From: Rhizobium sp. NFR03
Lineage (GTDB): Bacteria; Pseudomonadota; Alphaproteobacteria; Rhizobiales; Rhizobiaceae
NCBI RefSeq assembly: GCF_900111275.1
Contig: NZ_FOGR01000005.1
Span: 346,595-410,594, forward strand
DNA length: 64,000 nucleotides
Reading direction: 5' to 3'
Shown here one piece after another: positions 8,716 to 19,014 of the stretch. Position 1 is the stretch's first letter; each line of letters starts with the position of its first letter. The notes under the pieces are model-generated. The model worked only from the letters and a program-made list of their open reading frames with translations, was not told where the DNA came from and did no database searches. The position numbers were made by a program, and so were the translations under genes.

Positions 8716-8873
8716 CCCCTCATCCGGCTGCCGCCACCTTCTCCCCGCGCGCGGGGAGAAGGGACTTGTGGTGACCGTCTGATCATCTCCAGGTTCCGCT
8801 TTTAGAGCGCGTGAGTGCCGCATCGCCCTTCGCCCCGCTGGCGGGGAGAAGGTGGCGGCAGCCGGATGAGGGG
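8716..8873. repeat. Paired inverted repeat, RIME-like
   Basis: A perfect 32-base inverted repeat, left arm 8716-8747 and right arm 8842-8873, separated by 94 bases. Each arm also sits in its own local palindrome; the left one (8737-8762) has perfect 13-base arms. The two-palindrome layout and the CTTCTCCCCG cores resemble the mosaic intergenic elements of Rhizobiaceae. It fills most of the gap between the response regulator gene and the 3' end of the TIGR02302 gene and could end transcription from both sides. Confidence 0.8.
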
Positions 8874-8893
8874 CTGACCCAGCCCCAAACGCC

Positions 8894-11593
8894 TCACCGA
8901 ATATCCAGCAATCGCTCCAGATACTGCCGTTCTACGTCCGGCGAGACGTTGTTGCCGAGCCGACGGCGGATTTCGTCGAGGATTTCGCGCGCGCGCTGGG
9001 TGTCGATCTCGTCGGGCACCTTTACCTGATCACCGAAATCCGGGCCGGGGTTCTGCTGACGGCGACCCAGAGGATCGCGGCCGTTCTGGCCGTATTGCGG
9101 GATGCCCTGTCCGGGGCCTTGCCCCTGGCCCTGACCCTGGCTCATCTGGTTCATCATGTCCTGCGCGCCCTCGCGCAGGGCCTGCAGCGCACGGCCCTGA
9201 CTGCCCACGGCCTGTTCGCCCTGACCTTCGCCCAGCTGTCCCGCCGCGCCCTTCATCTCCCGACCTGCCTGTCCAAAACCCTGGCCGGGCTTGATACCCA
9301 TGCCCTCAAGGCCCTTTTGCAGTTCGCCGAGCTGTTTCTCCAGAGCCTGTTGCTGGCCTTGCAGATCCTTCAGGGCCTGACGCAGCTGTTCCTCGGTCAT
9401 CTGTTCGGTCGGGTCGCCGCCCTGCTGTTGCCGATCCTGCTGCTCGCCCTCTTGCTGCTGGCTCGGATCGCCCGGCTGCTGGTCGAAAAGGTTTTCGTCC
9501 ATCATCGGATCGCCCATCTGCATGCGGTTGCGCAGGGCCTGATCGTGCTTGAACGTCTGTTCCATCAGCCGCTGCTGCTCCTGCATCAGCTGGCCGAGCT
9601 TGTCCATCTGCTGGCGCATCTCGCTGTTGTCCTGGCCCTGCTGCATATCCTGCGGCGAGCGGCCAGCCTGGAGATTGTTCATCATCCGCTGCATTTCCGA
9701 CAGCATCTGGCGAGCCTGGTCCTTGGAGCCCGATTTGGCGAGGTTCTCGATCTGGTCCATCATCTTGTCCAGATCCTTGCTGCTCAGCATGTTCTCCATG
9801 TTCGGGCGCGCCGCCATTTGCGGGTTCTTCATCGCCTGCTCGGCAAGCGCCTGCATGAATTCCTTCATCGCCTCGCGCAGTTCCTGCATCGCCTTGGCGA
9901 TCTCCTCGTCGGAGGCGTTGCGCTCAAGCGCGTCCGACAGCTTCTGCTGTGCTTCGCGCAGATTGCGTTCGGCAAGCGACAGATTGCCGTCCTCGATGCC
10001 GAGCGCGACTTCCCACAGATAGTCGGCAGTGCCGCGCATCGTCTCCTCGTCCCGCGCAAGCTCCATGCGGCCCTTGGCGGACTGGAGCAGGAGGAAGTGG
10101 GTGAGGTTGGGAATGTTGTCTTCCGGGCGGATGTTCAGTGCGTCGTTAAGCTCGATCGCGCGGGGGAGGTCCTTGCTGTTCAGCGCCATCACCTGGCGCT
10201 CTTCCGCCACAGCGCCAGCGAGCGGCTGGGTGAAGCGGCGGGCGGGCAGGATCATGTCCTGCGACGCGCTACGGCCCTCCTGTCCGGCGGCATCGCGTGC
10301 CACCAGCGTGATGCGCACGCGCTTGCCGGCCAGCGGATGCTCCGACAGATTTCGGCTCGCCGTGGCCTTGGCATCCTTGGCGTTCCGGCGGGGAAGGTCG
10401 AGCCGGTACTCTGGCGCAGGATAGAGCGGCGTCGCTTCTGCCGGCTGTGCTTCGGCCGGCACGATTTCTGCAAAAGCTTCGCTGAGGCCGTAGTCGTCCT
10501 TTGCGATGAAGGGGATCTCAAGCGCGGCGTTGACCGTGGCCCGTGGTGTGCCATCGAAGGCGATGTCCGGCACGGCATCGGGGATCACGGCGAACTGCCA
10601 GGTCTCCCTGCCGACCGTCAGCGTGCCGTCGCGGGTGATCTTGTAGAGATGGGTGCTGTTGTCGATCGGCGCTTTGGCGGCTTCTTGCGGGGCCGGTTCC
10701 GCATTGCCGTCCGCCGTTTCCTGCCCCGTTGCCGGCGCCTTCTCCGGCTGTTGCGCCGGGATCGACGTTGCCGCGGTTGCGCCCTTGTCGAGGAAGGTTA
10801 CGGCCGTATCGGTGGCCGTTCCCGCGCTGGTAACGCGCACGGTGACATCACTGAACTGCGGAATGCGGAACACGCTGGCCTCGGCGCTCTCAGGCTCTGC
10901 ACCTGTCGCGGGCTGATCCTGCCGGCCGGTGAGGAAGACCGGCGCGCGGCCGGTATAGGCTGGCGGCGTGACCCAGGCGTCAATGCGCACATCCGGTGGC
11001 GCCACGATGTTTTCGGGAATGCGGAAGGCATCGGAAACGAGCCCGGCGCGGTTGGAATAGGAATAGGCGAAGGCGACGGCGACGAGGAGGACAGGCAGAG
11101 CGCGCAGGCCCAGTCCGTCATGGCGTGCGATATCGGGCCGGGGCAGGCCGGTTTCGAGCGCGCCGATCATGCGGGCCATGCGGCTCTGGTGTTCGAGCCA
11201 GAGCGCCTGCCCGAAGGCGCCGCCGGTTGCCGGCTTGTCGTCCTGAACGCCGATGGCCTGATGCGGCAGGTCGTTGCGTTCTTCGAGCAGCCGGTCCGCC
11301 TCGTGCGTATCCGGCAGGCGGACGCGGAAGACCGGCACCAGAGCCGCGATGAAGGCGAGCACGAAGGTCAGAAGCAGGGCGGCATGCACCAGCGGCGGTA
11401 CGGCGCGGAAGAGACCGAACCAGGCTGCAGACAGGAACACGAAGGCAACGGCCAGCGGCGGCAAGGCACGAGGCGCCAAGCGCTCGGCGATAATGACGAA
11501 CCGCGCAAAGCCGCGCTTGCGGGCCAGTGCGCGCGCCATCCCCGACACGGGATCTTCGCCACCCGAATTCGTCTGCCGCCGGAATTCTGCCAT
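8894..11593 (-). CDS. TIGR02302/DUF4175 family membrane protein
   Basis: A large 899-residue protein. Two closely spaced hydrophobic segments lie at about residues 48-95, another at about 165-180, and then a long periplasmic region. From about residue 560 it is strongly helical and very rich in Gln, Met and Glu (for example GQGQGQGPGQG and QMQRMMNNLQAGR). This architecture is that of the TIGR02302/DUF4175 family, conserved in Rhizobiales and often found next to lysA as here. Function is unknown; the glutamine-rich region suggests coiled coil or aggregation-prone segments. It is 150 bases downstream of the lysA start-to-end run on the same strand. Confidence 0.8.
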   Translation of the reverse strand: MAEFRRQTNSGGEDPVSGMARALARKRGFARFVIIAERLAPRALPPLAVAFVFLSAAWFGLFRAVPPLVHAALLLTFVLAFIAALVPVFRVRLPDTHEADRLLEERNDLPHQAIGVQDDKPATGGAFGQALWLEHQSRMARMIGALETGLPRPDIARHDGLGLRALPVLLVAVAFAYSYSNRAGLVSDAFRIPENIVAPPDVRIDAWVTPPAYTGRAPVFLTGRQDQPATGAEPESAEASVFRIPQFSDVTVRVTSAGTATDTAVTFLDKGATAATSIPAQQPEKAPATGQETADGNAEPAPQEAAKAPIDNSTHLYKITRDGTLTVGRETWQFAVIPDAVPDIAFDGTPRATVNAALEIPFIAKDDYGLSEAFAEIVPAEAQPAEATPLYPAPEYRLDLPRRNAKDAKATASRNLSEHPLAGKRVRITLVARDAAGQEGRSASQDMILPARRFTQPLAGAVAEERQVMALNSKDLPRAIELNDALNIRPEDNIPNLTHFLLLQSAKGRMELARDEETMRGTADYLWEVALGIEDGNLSLAERNLREAQQKLSDALERNASDEEIAKAMQELREAMKEFMQALAEQAMKNPQMAARPNMENMLSSKDLDKMMDQIENLAKSGSKDQARQMLSEMQRMMNNLQAGRSPQDMQQGQDNSEMRQQMDKLGQLMQEQQRLMEQTFKHDQALRNRMQMGDPMMDENLFDQQPGDPSQQQEGEQQDRQQQGGDPTEQMTEEQLRQALKDLQGQQQALEKQLGELQKGLEGMGIKPGQGFGQAGREMKGAAGQLGEGQGEQAVGSQGRALQALREGAQDMMNQMSQGQGQGQGPGQGIPQYGQNGRDPLGRRQQNPGPDFGDQVKVPDEIDTQRAREILDEIRRRLGNNVSPDVERQYLERLLDIR

Positions 11594-11743
11594 CCGTACC
11601 GTCCTGCTTATGGGTCAGAGCCTCTCGTCACGCGATTCCCGCGCGGCGAGGGCCCGTTTGCAGGTCAAGGATACCATTGTTTGTGGCGAAGACGAGGGCG
11701 AGAACGCAATCGTGAACGTGCACCCCTTGCTTGCGGGTGTCGC

Positions 11744-13018
11744 TCAGTCTTCCGAAAGCCAATCGGGAAGGCTGTCGAGGCCGATCAGGTCTTCGATGGT
11801 GGTGCGGGGGCGCACCACGTGGAAGCGGTTGCCCTTGACGAGAACCTCCGGCACCAGCAGCCGTGAATTGTAGGTGCCCGCCTGCACGGCGCCATAGGCG
11901 CCGGCCGTGCTGACGGCGAAAAGATCGCCCGGACGCGGCATCGCCATCTCCCGGTCGAGCGCCAGATAGTCGCCGGTTTCGCAGACCGGGCCGACCACAT
12001 CCGCTGTGATGCGCGGGGCGTTGGCGGCGGAGATGCGCACCGGACGGATCTCGTGATAGGCCTCATAGAGCGTCGGGCGAATAAGGTCGTTCATCGCGGC
12101 ATCGACGATGACGAAGGTCTTCGACCCGCCATCCTTCACATAGATCGTTTCGGTGACCAGAATGCCGGCATTGCCGACGATCAGGCGGCCGGGCTCCATG
12201 ACGATGCGGCAGCCGAGGCCGGCGAGCTGGTCCTTGACGATCGCCGCATAGGCATCCGGCAGGGGCGGAGGATTGTTGTCTTCCTTGTAGGGCACGCCGA
12301 GGCCGCCGCCGACATCGACATGGTCGATGACGTGGCCATCGGCCCGCAGCGTTTCCACCAGATCGCGCAGCACCTTGAAGGCGTCCTCGAACGGCTGAAG
12401 GTCGGTAATCTGGCTACCGATATGCATGTCGATGCCGGTGACCTTGATGCCGGGAAGCGTCGCTGCATGGGCGTAGACGGCACGTGCGCGCTCGAAGCCG
12501 ATGCCGAACTTATTTTCCTTCTTGCCGGTCGAGATCTTCGCGTGGGTCTTGGCATCCACATCCGGATTGATGCGGAAGGAGACGTGCGCCTGACGGTTCA
12601 GACGCACGGCGCGGGCGTTGAGAACTTCAAGCTCCGGCTCGGACTCGACGTTGAAGCAGTAGATGCCGGCCGCGAGCGCCAGATCTATTTCGCCGGCGGT
12701 CTTGCCGACGCCGGAGAACATGATGCGCTCGGCCGGAATGCCCGCCGCCAGCGCGCGGGTGAGTTCGCCGCCGGAGACGACGTCGATACCGGCGCCGAGG
12801 CGGCCGAGCGTCTTCAGGACGGCCTGGTTGGAATTGGCCTTCATCGCATAGCAGACGAGTGCGTCGACACCTTCGAATGCTTTCGCGAAGACGGCGTAGT
12901 GCCGCTCCAGCGTCGCAGTGGAATAGCAATAGAAAGGCGTGCCGACAGCGCGGGCGATGTCGGTGACCGGCACGTCTTCCGCATGCAGAACGCCGTCGCG
13001 ATATTCGAAATGATTCAC
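11744..13018 (-). CDS. lysA: Diaminopimelate decarboxylase
   Basis: A 424-residue fold-III PLP enzyme that decarboxylates meso-diaminopimelate to lysine, the last step of lysine synthesis. The PLP lysine K60 is in CYAMKANSN, the glycine-rich phosphate site in VDVGGGLGVPY, and the C-terminal GPVCETGDYLA motif carries the active-site cysteine. The GTG at 13018 (VNHFEYRDGVLHAEDV) was chosen because family similarity begins there; the open frame extends upstream into a low-complexity stretch overlapping the lipoprotein gene. lptM lies 22 bases upstream, so argH-lptM-lysA is probably one operon. Confidence 0.94.
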   Translation of the reverse strand: MNHFEYRDGVLHAEDVPVTDIARAVGTPFYCYSTATLERHYAVFAKAFEGVDALVCYAMKANSNQAVLKTLGRLGAGIDVVSGGELTRALAAGIPAERIMFSGVGKTAGEIDLALAAGIYCFNVESEPELEVLNARAVRLNRQAHVSFRINPDVDAKTHAKISTGKKENKFGIGFERARAVYAHAATLPGIKVTGIDMHIGSQITDLQPFEDAFKVLRDLVETLRADGHVIDHVDVGGGLGVPYKEDNNPPPLPDAYAAIVKDQLAGLGCRIVMEPGRLIVGNAGILVTETIYVKDGGSKTFVIVDAAMNDLIRPTLYEAYHEIRPVRISAANAPRITADVVGPVCETGDYLALDREMAMPRPGDLFAVSTAGAYGAVQAGTYNSRLLVPEVLVKGNRFHVVRPRTTIEDLIGLDSLPDWLSED

Positions 13019-13040
13019 GGGATGGGCCTTGGAGGAGCTG

Positions 13041-13397
13041 TCAGAGCAGCGGATCGAGGAGGAAGGGGCGCTCGGGAACGTCGGTCTCGTTACCGGTGCG
13101 GCCACTGCGGGCAGCCGCGTTGTCCGATCCGGGAACGACGTTCATCTGCGTGACGGCCGTTGTCTGGGCAGACGCATTGCCGGTTACGGCGGAACTGGCC
13201 GGGGCTGCGCCGCTCGCCGGGCGTACGAGCCCGGACTGGACGGCGGATGGCGCGCGGGTCGTGTTCCCTGCTTCTTTGGCAGCCTGTGCGCGGGCGACGC
13301 TCGGACGCTCGAGGTCTCCCTTGCGGCCGCAGCCGGAGGCCGTCAGCACCGTTGCCGTCAGAAGCAGCGCCGTCAGGGCGGCAGTCCGGAATGTCAT
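13041..13397 (-). CDS. lptM: LptM-like lipoprotein
   Basis: A 118-residue lipoprotein precursor. The signal peptide ends at lipobox TASGC with the lipidated cysteine at C23, followed immediately by GRKGDLERP, the hallmark of the LptM (YifL) family. LptM assists maturation of the LptD/LptE lipopolysaccharide translocon at the outer membrane in E. coli. The remainder is low-complexity Ala/Ser/Pro/Thr. The gene is next to lysA; in E. coli lptM is next to dapF, so linkage to diaminopimelate genes recurs. Confidence 0.8.
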   Translation of the reverse strand: MTFRTAALTALLLTATVLTASGCGRKGDLERPSVARAQAAKEAGNTTRAPSAVQSGLVRPASGAAPASSAVTGNASAQTTAVTQMNVVPGSDNAAARSGRTGNETDVPERPFLLDPLL

Positions 13398-13535
13398 CGT
13401 CGCGGGTCCTTTGCGAAGGCGGGCGGTTTCTCTTAACTGTTTTTCCAGGACCGCGCACGTTCGAAATTCTGATGGATCGCCCGGGGAAAATGATGGGTTT
13501 ACCCGGAGATCGATGTCGTCTTGAGACGGGTTGCC

Positions 13536-14939
13536 TCAGTTGCGCGCGCGCCACCAGGCGATCTGCCGGCGGACTTCGGCAGGAGCCGTGCCGCCAAACG
13601 AGGTGCGGCTGGCGACGGAGGCCTCAACGGTGAGGACGTCAAAGACCTTGTCGGTGATCGCCTCGTGGATGGCCTTGAGGTCTTCGAGGCTCAGTTCGCC
13701 AAGGTCGCAGCCCTTGCTTTCGGCCAGCGCCACGGCACGGCCGGTGACGTGGTGCGCATCGCGGAAGGGCAGGCCGGCTTCGCGGACCAGCCAGTCGGCA
13801 AGGTCGGTCGCGGTGGAGAAGCCGGAGCCTGCTGCCTTTTTCATCCGGTCGGTGTTGATGGTCATGTCGCGGACCATGCCGGTCATCGCGGCAAGGCCGA
13901 GTTCGAGGCTCTCCGCGCTGTCGAAGACCTGTTCCTTGTCTTCCTGCATGTCCTTGGAATAGGCGAGCGGCAGGCCCTTCATGATGGTGAGAAGCGCGAT
14001 CAGCGAGCCGTTGATGCGGCCGGTCTTGGCGCGCACCAGCTCGGCGGCATCCGGGTTCTTCTTCTGCGGCATGATGGACGAGCCGGTGGAAAAGGCATCC
14101 GACAGGCGGACAAAGCCGAATTGCGGCGTCGACCAGATCACGATCTCTTCGGCAAGGCGCGACAGGTGCGTTGCGGAAATCGCCGCGATCGACAGGAACT
14201 CCAGCGCGAAATCGCGGTCGGACACGGTGTCGATGGAATTGCGTGTCGGGCCGGAGAACCCGAGCGCCTTCGCCGTCATGTGCCGGTCGATCGGAAAACC
14301 GGTGCCGGCGAGTGCGGCCGCACCGATCGGGCTTTCGTCCATGTGCTCGATGGCGTGCCGCACGCGGGCACGGTCGCGGCCGAACATCTCGACATAGGCC
14401 ATGCAGTGATGGCCGAAAGTGACCGGCTGGGCGGTTTGCAGATGGGTGAAGCCCGGCATGACCGTATCGGCATGTTCTTCGGCGCGATCGAGGAAGGCGG
14501 CGATCAGGCGTGACAGCGCGGTCTCGACCTTTTGCAGCTCTTCCTTGACCCAGAGGCGGAAGTCGAGCGCAACCTGATCGTTGCGCGAGCGTGCAGTGTG
14601 CAACCGGCCGGCAGCAGAGCCGATCAGCGTTGCCAGCCGTGATTCGACATTCATATGGATGTCTTCGAGGCGGCGGGAAAATTCGAAAGTGCCGGCTTCG
14701 ATCTCCGACAGGATCGTATCGAGACCACCGAGAATGGCGTCTTTATCGGCAACGGAAATGATGCCCTGATGGGCCAGCATCTCGGCGTGAACCTTCGAGC
14801 CGCGAATATCCTGTGCATAGAGCTTCTTGTCGAAGCCGATGGAGGCGTTTATCTCCTCCATGATGGCATCGGGCCCGGACGCGAAACGACCGCCCCACAT
14901 CTGGTTGGAGGTTTTCGTCTCGGAAGCGCCGTCAGCCAT
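13536..14939 (-). CDS. argH: Argininosuccinate lyase
   Basis: A 467-residue member of the fumarase/aspartase superfamily that splits argininosuccinate into arginine and fumarate. The superfamily signature [12 protein letters not shown] is present, with the flanking [17 protein letters not shown] segment and the conserved THLQTAQP histidine. The start at 14939 ([19 protein letters not shown]) begins just before the conserved MWGGRF; the longer open frame is antisense to the divergent tlpA. It reads away from tlpA and towards lptM-lysA. Confidence 0.95.
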   Translation of the reverse strand: MADGASETKTSNQMWGGRFASGPDAIMEEINASIGFDKKLYAQDIRGSKVHAEMLAHQGIISVADKDAILGGLDTILSEIEAGTFEFSRRLEDIHMNVESRLATLIGSAAGRLHTARSRNDQVALDFRLWVKEELQKVETALSRLIAAFLDRAEEHADTVMPGFTHLQTAQPVTFGHHCMAYVEMFGRDRARVRHAIEHMDESPIGAAALAGTGFPIDRHMTAKALGFSGPTRNSIDTVSDRDFALEFLSIAAISATHLSRLAEEIVIWSTPQFGFVRLSDAFSTGSSIMPQKKNPDAAELVRAKTGRINGSLIALLTIMKGLPLAYSKDMQEDKEQVFDSAESLELGLAAMTGMVRDMTINTDRMKKAAGSGFSTATDLADWLVREAGLPFRDAHHVTGRAVALAESKGCDLGELSLEDLKAIHEAITDKVFDVLTVEASVASRTSFGGTAPAEVRRQIAWWRARN

Positions 14940-14984
14940 CGCAGATATCCGTTCCTTAAAAAGGTACAAGTCTTGAAAACCGAC

Positions 14985-15665
14985 ATGACAGACCCGGGAA
15001 AACCCCGCTCCGCCCTGCGGCTCGTGGCGCTTGCGGCCCTTCTGGGCCTCATCGCCGGTGCGGCTGCGGTATACGTCAGGCAAAGCGGGTCTGGCAATGC
15101 TCTGCAACGGGCTTCGCTGGGGGATGCGGGGCAATGTGCTGCGGCGTCCGACAAGATTGCGGGGCTGACGCCGCTGATGAAGGGGCAGGTCGCCGCCATG
15201 GCGCCCGCCGACCGGCCGCGGCTTCTGGAGGGACTGACCTTCAAGGACGGGGCGGGCAAGGATCTGACGCTTGCCGATTTCAAGGGCCGCACGGTGCTGC
15301 TCAACCTCTGGGCCACGTGGTGCGTGCCCTGCCGCGAGGAGATGCCGGCGCTCGACAGGCTGGAGACGGCCGAGGGGAACGACCGCTTCGAGGTCGTCGC
15401 CGTCAATATCGACACCGGCAGCGACGAGAAACCGAGAGCATTTTTGTCAGAAACGGGTGTGAAAGCGCTGAAACCCTATCGCGATGCCTCGATGAGCGTC
15501 TTCAGTGCCCTGAAGAAGGAAGGCCTGGCTTTCGGTCTGCCGGTGACGGTGCTGCTGGATGACAAGGGTTGCCTGCTCTCCGCCATGAACGGGCCTGCGG
15601 CCTGGGACGGCGAAGAAGGCCGCGCGCTGGTGCGCGCCGCATCGACGGGGAACGCCGGCTCCTGA
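14985..15665 (+). CDS. tlpA: TlpA-like periplasmic thiol-disulfide reductase
   Basis: A 226-residue membrane-anchored thioredoxin-fold protein: an N-terminal signal anchor at about residues 11-31 ([21 protein letters not shown]) and a redox motif WATWCVPC with cysteines C113 and C116. TlpA proteins reduce periplasmic cysteines, for example in cytochrome oxidase CuA maturation; the specific partner cannot be read here. It is divergent from argH with 45 bases between starts, so the two share a short promoter region. The ribosome site is weak. Confidence 0.88.
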   Translation: MTDPGKPRSALRLVALAALLGLIAGAAAVYVRQSGSGNALQRASLGDAGQCAAASDKIAGLTPLMKGQVAAMAPADRPRLLEGLTFKDGAGKDLTLADFKGRTVLLNLWATWCVPCREEMPALDRLETAEGNDRFEVVAVNIDTGSDEKPRAFLSETGVKALKPYRDASMSVFSALKKEGLAFGLPVTVLLDDKGCLLSAMNGPAAWDGEEGRALVRAASTGNAGS

Positions 15666-15724
15666 GACAGCCGGCCTAAGGCAGCGGCCCGAGGCAGCTG
15701 GCCAAGAAACCGGCGAGGAGCCTT

Positions 15725-16597
15725 CTAACGTGTGGGAACCGGGGTTTCTCCGCGATAGTCGTAGAACCCACGGCCCGACTTGCGGCCGAGCCAGCCGGCT
15801 TCGACATATTTCACCAGAAGCGGGCAGGGGCGGTATTTGCTGTCGGCAAGGCCGTCATGCAGGACCTGCATGATCGACAGGCAAGTGTCGAGGCCGATGA
15901 AGTCGGCGAGTTGCAGCGGCCCCATGGGGTGGTTCGCGCCGAGCTTCATGGCGGTGTCGATGGCATCAACAGTGCCGACGCCTTCGTACAGCGTATAGAT
16001 CGCCTCGTTGATCATCGGAAGAAGGATGCGGTTGACGATGAAGGCGGGGAAATCCTCTGCAACCGTGATGGTCTTGTCGAGGGCGGTGACAAACTGGCGG
16101 GCCGAGGCGAACGTGCCTTCCTCGGTCGCAATGCCGCGCACCAGTTCCACGAGCTTCATGACCGGAACCGGGTTCATGAAGTGGATTCCCATGAAGCGCT
16201 CCGGCCGGTCGGTTGCGGAGGCAAGACGCGTGATGGAGAGGGACGATGTGTTCGTGGCCAGAATGGCGTCCGGCTTGAGGACAGGACAGACGGCGACGTA
16301 GATCTTGCGCTTGACGCTTTCGTCTTCGGTGGCAGCCTCGATCACGAGATCGGCCGGCGAGAGATCGGTCAGGTCCGAGGAGCCCTTGATCAGCGTCAGC
16401 GCCTTCTTGCGCTCATCCTCGGTCAACTTTCCGGAGGAAACCTGGCGAGCCATGTTGCCGTTGATCGTGGCAAGGCCAGCCTCGATGCGGTCGGGCGCGA
16501 TGTCGTAGAGGTGCACCTTGTAGCCCGCCATCGCAGCGACCTGCGCAATGCCGCAGCCCATCTGTCCCGCACCGACAATTCCGACATTCTTGATCAT
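15725..16597 (-). CDS. 3-Hydroxybutyryl-CoA dehydrogenase
   Basis: A 290-residue NAD(P)-dependent 3-hydroxyacyl-CoA dehydrogenase. The Rossmann motif GIVGAGQMGCGIAQV is at about residues 6-20 and the catalytic-site GIHFMNPVP follows near residue 137. It interconverts acetoacetyl-CoA and 3-hydroxybutyryl-CoA in short-chain fatty acid or polyhydroxybutyrate-related metabolism. The ATG at 16597 is preferred to a TTG one codon earlier. Electron-transfer flavoprotein genes lie upstream on the same strand, consistent with fatty-acid oxidation, but a terminator and a palindrome separate them. Confidence 0.9.
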   Translation of the reverse strand: MIKNVGIVGAGQMGCGIAQVAAMAGYKVHLYDIAPDRIEAGLATINGNMARQVSSGKLTEDERKKALTLIKGSSDLTDLSPADLVIEAATEDESVKRKIYVAVCPVLKPDAILATNTSSLSITRLASATDRPERFMGIHFMNPVPVMKLVELVRGIATEEGTFASARQFVTALDKTITVAEDFPAFIVNRILLPMINEAIYTLYEGVGTVDAIDTAMKLGANHPMGPLQLADFIGLDTCLSIMQVLHDGLADSKYRPCPLLVKYVEAGWLGRKSGRGFYDYRGETPVPTR

Positions 16598-16653
16598 CAA
16601 GCCGTTGTTCCCCCATCGCAGCCGACGTTCAGGGCCGCTACAGCGCTTTATAC

Positions 16654-16696
16654 CTGCTGCATCGTTTCATCCTGAAATCGATGAATGATGCAGTAG
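16654..16696. repeat. Intergenic palindrome
   Basis: An imperfect hairpin in which CTGCTGCATCG pairs with the downstream ATGATGCAGTAG segment (about 14 base pairs, allowing G-T). Similar CTGCTGCAT...ATGCAGTAG palindromes are common between genes in Rhizobiaceae. It lies upstream of the 3-hydroxybutyryl-CoA dehydrogenase start. Role unknown. Confidence 0.55.
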
Positions 16697-16774
16697 AGGC
16701 CTGTCTGAAAGTGATACCGGCTGACAGGGGTTTTTGCCAGTGCTTTCCGTCGTTCTCCGCATGTCTTCGAATGT

Positions 16775-16804
16775 AAAACGGCCGCATCGGGGAATGCGGC
16801 CGTT
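16775..16804 (-). terminator. Rho-independent terminator of etfA
   Basis: On the minus strand an 11-base perfect stem (AACGGCCGCAT with ATGCGGCCGTT, 16777-16787 and 16794-16804) with a 6-base loop is followed by a short T run. It lies 21 bases past the etfA stop. Confidence 0.75.
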
Positions 16805-16824
16805 CAATTCTCAGTGTGTGCGGC

Positions 16825-17754
16825 TCACAGCGCCTTTTCGAGTTCCGGCAATATCGTGAAGATGTCTCCGACGAGGCCGTAATCGGCAACCTGGAAGATC
16901 GGGGCGTCCTCGTCCTTGTTGATGGCGACGATGACCTTCGAGTCCTTCATGCCGGCAAGGTGCTGGATGGCGCCGGAAATACCGCAGGCGATGTAGAGTT
17001 GCGGGGCGACGACCTTGCCGGTCTGGCCGACCTGCCAGTCGTTCGGCGCGTATCCGGCATCGACGGCGGCGCGCGATGCGCCGACGGCGGCACCCAGCTT
17101 GTCGGCGAGCGGCAGAATGACTTCCTGAAACTTTTCCGAGGAGCCGAGCGCGCGGCCGCCGGAAACGATGATCTTCGCCGACGTCAGTTCCGGACGGTCA
17201 GACGAGGAAAGAGCGTCGTTGACGAAGGTTGACAGGCCCGGATCGGCTGCCGCGGATACGGGCTCGACCGGTGCCGAACCGCCGGCGGCGGCCGGCGCAA
17301 ACGTTGAGGTGCGCACGGTGATGACCTTCTTGGCATCGCTCGACTGCACCGTCTGGATGGCGTTTCCGGCATAGATCGGCCGTTTGAACGTGTCGGCCGA
17401 GATGACTTCGGTGATTTCCGAGATCTGGGCGACATCGAGCAATGCAGCGACGCGGGGCATGACGTTCTTGCCGACGGAAGTGGCCGGCGAGATCAGCACG
17501 TCGTAGCTGCCGGCAAGCGACACGAGCAGGGCGGCCAGCGGTTCGGCAAGGTTGTTGGCAAGGCCCGCGTCATTGGCGAGCAGGACCTTGGATACGCCGC
17601 CGAGAGCTGCAGCGCTTGCTGCGGCGGCATCTGCGCCGGCACCGGCGACCAGAATATGGATGTCACCGCCGATGCTGGTTGCGGCACTGATGGTGCGGGC
17701 GGTCGCATCGGAAACGGTCTGACCGTCATGATCCGCCAGAAGAAGAATGGCCAT
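16825..17754 (-). CDS. etfA: Electron transfer flavoprotein alpha subunit
   Basis: A 309-residue ETF alpha subunit. The C-terminal FAD-binding region contains the typical [19 protein letters not shown] and a following IQHLAGM. With EtfB it carries electrons from acyl-CoA dehydrogenases to ETF-ubiquinone oxidoreductase. The ATG at 17754 is preceded by a GAGGAG ribosome site and opens the conserved [11 protein letters not shown]. etfB lies 153 bases upstream on the same strand, and a strong terminator follows. Confidence 0.95.
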   Translation of the reverse strand: MAILLLADHDGQTVSDATARTISAATSIGGDIHILVAGAGADAAAASAAALGGVSKVLLANDAGLANNLAEPLAALLVSLAGSYDVLISPATSVGKNVMPRVAALLDVAQISEITEVISADTFKRPIYAGNAIQTVQSSDAKKVITVRTSTFAPAAAGGSAPVEPVSAAADPGLSTFVNDALSSSDRPELTSAKIIVSGGRALGSSEKFQEVILPLADKLGAAVGASRAAVDAGYAPNDWQVGQTGKVVAPQLYIACGISGAIQHLAGMKDSKVIVAINKDEDAPIFQVADYGLVGDIFTILPELEKAL

Positions 17755-17907
17755 GTCGTATGTTCTCCTCAAAGTCTCAATCTGTCTTGGCTGCGGTCTC
17801 TTGCCTGTCTGTCTCGACGGGCATCCGGCAGCACGTCACGTGCAAGGGCGTCTGGGTGGAGCGGCCGCGCGGCCCCGAGGCCGGCGGTGGAGCTTCGTCC
17901 GAGGCGC

Positions 17908-18657
17908 CTAGAGCACGCCGGCTTCGTTCTTCAGCTTGTCGACAAGCTCGGCGACCGAGCCGACCTTGATGCCGGCCTTGCGACCGGCGGGCTCCTCGGT
18001 CTTCAGCACGGTCAGGCGCGGAGCGGTGTCTACGCCGAAATCGGCAGGCGTCTTCTTGTCGAGCGGCTTCTTCTTCGCCTTCATGATGTTGGGCAGCGAG
18101 GCGTAGCGCGGCTCGTTGAGGCGCAGGTCCGTCGTGACGACGGCGGGAAGCTTGATGTCGATCGTCTGCAGGCCGCCATCCACTTCGCGGGTCACGGTTG
18201 CCTTGTCGGCGCCGAGTTCGACCTTGGATGCGAAGGTGCCCTGGCTCCAGCCGAGCAATGCCGACAGCATCTGGCCCGTCTGGTTCGAATCATCGTCGAT
18301 GGCCTGCTTGCCGACGATGACGAGCGAGGGCTGCTCGGCTTCGACGACGCCCTTGAGGATTTTGGCGACGGCCAGCGGCTCGACGGCAGCGTCCGTCTCG
18401 ACGAGGATGGCGCGGTCCGCGCCCATGGCAAGGGCGGTGCGCAAGGTTTCCTCGGCCTTGGCCGGGCCGATCGAGACCACGACCACCTCGCTCGCCTTGC
18501 CCGCTTCCTTCAGCCGGAGCGCTTCTTCCACGGAGATTTCGTCGAAGGGGTTCATCGACATCTTCACGTTGGCAAGCTCGACGCCGGAACCGTCCGGCTT
18601 GACGCGGATCTTGACGTTGTAGTCAACGACGCGCTTCACGGTGACAAGAATTTTCAT
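17908..18657 (-). CDS. etfB: Electron transfer flavoprotein beta subunit
   Basis: A 249-residue ETF beta subunit beginning [20 protein letters not shown], with the family signature in the [20 protein letters not shown] segment (AMP-binding, partner recognition). Start 18657 was chosen because the family N-terminus begins there. It forms a heterodimer with EtfA, linking beta-oxidation and related dehydrogenases to the respiratory chain. It is the first gene of the etfB-etfA unit. Confidence 0.95.
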   Translation of the reverse strand: MKILVTVKRVVDYNVKIRVKPDGSGVELANVKMSMNPFDEISVEEALRLKEAGKASEVVVVSIGPAKAEETLRTALAMGADRAILVETDAAVEPLAVAKILKGVVEAEQPSLVIVGKQAIDDDSNQTGQMLSALLGWSQGTFASKVELGADKATVTREVDGGLQTIDIKLPAVVTTDLRLNEPRYASLPNIMKAKKKPLDKKTPADFGVDTAPRLTVLKTEEPAGRKAGIKVGSVAELVDKLKNEAGVL

Positions 18658-19014
18658 GGAGCCTTCCTTCATCGAATCTCGGCAGTTCATCTCAGCAGTG
18701 AAGCCGGGCCAAACGTCCCGGCGAGAATCTGACGCGCTGATACCGGGCGACGTGGATCAGCACCAGCACGTATGGTTTCCGGGTGGCGCCTCTCGACACC
18801 GATCCTGAAGCCGCAAGCTTTTCAGGCATCTGAATCATGGGATCGCATATTCCCGCGCCGCCCCGTCAGTCGATTGGCGACATCGATACGCGTTTTTCCC
18901 ACAATTACAATCTTGCCTGAACGTGCTCCCGCTCCCGATGCGTAAATTACTGACCTTTACGTGCACGTCAATAGTTCTCGCGACGATTCTCGGAGAGATG
19001 TTGCCTGCCTTCTC
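18658..19014. other. Intergenic region upstream of etfB
   Basis: 357 bases without a supportable gene between etfB and the 3' end of the rhomboid gene. It should contain the etfBA promoter on the minus strand, but I see no unambiguous -35/-10 pair and no repeat. The open frames here are antisense shadows. Confidence 0.5.

Noticed and set aside
9095..11866. A 923-codon plus-strand open frame opposite the TIGR02302 gene
   Set aside because: It is the antisense mirror of a strongly biased GC-rich gene; the translation is a Leu/His/Arg-rich sequence with no family motifs, while the minus strand has a recognised architecture.
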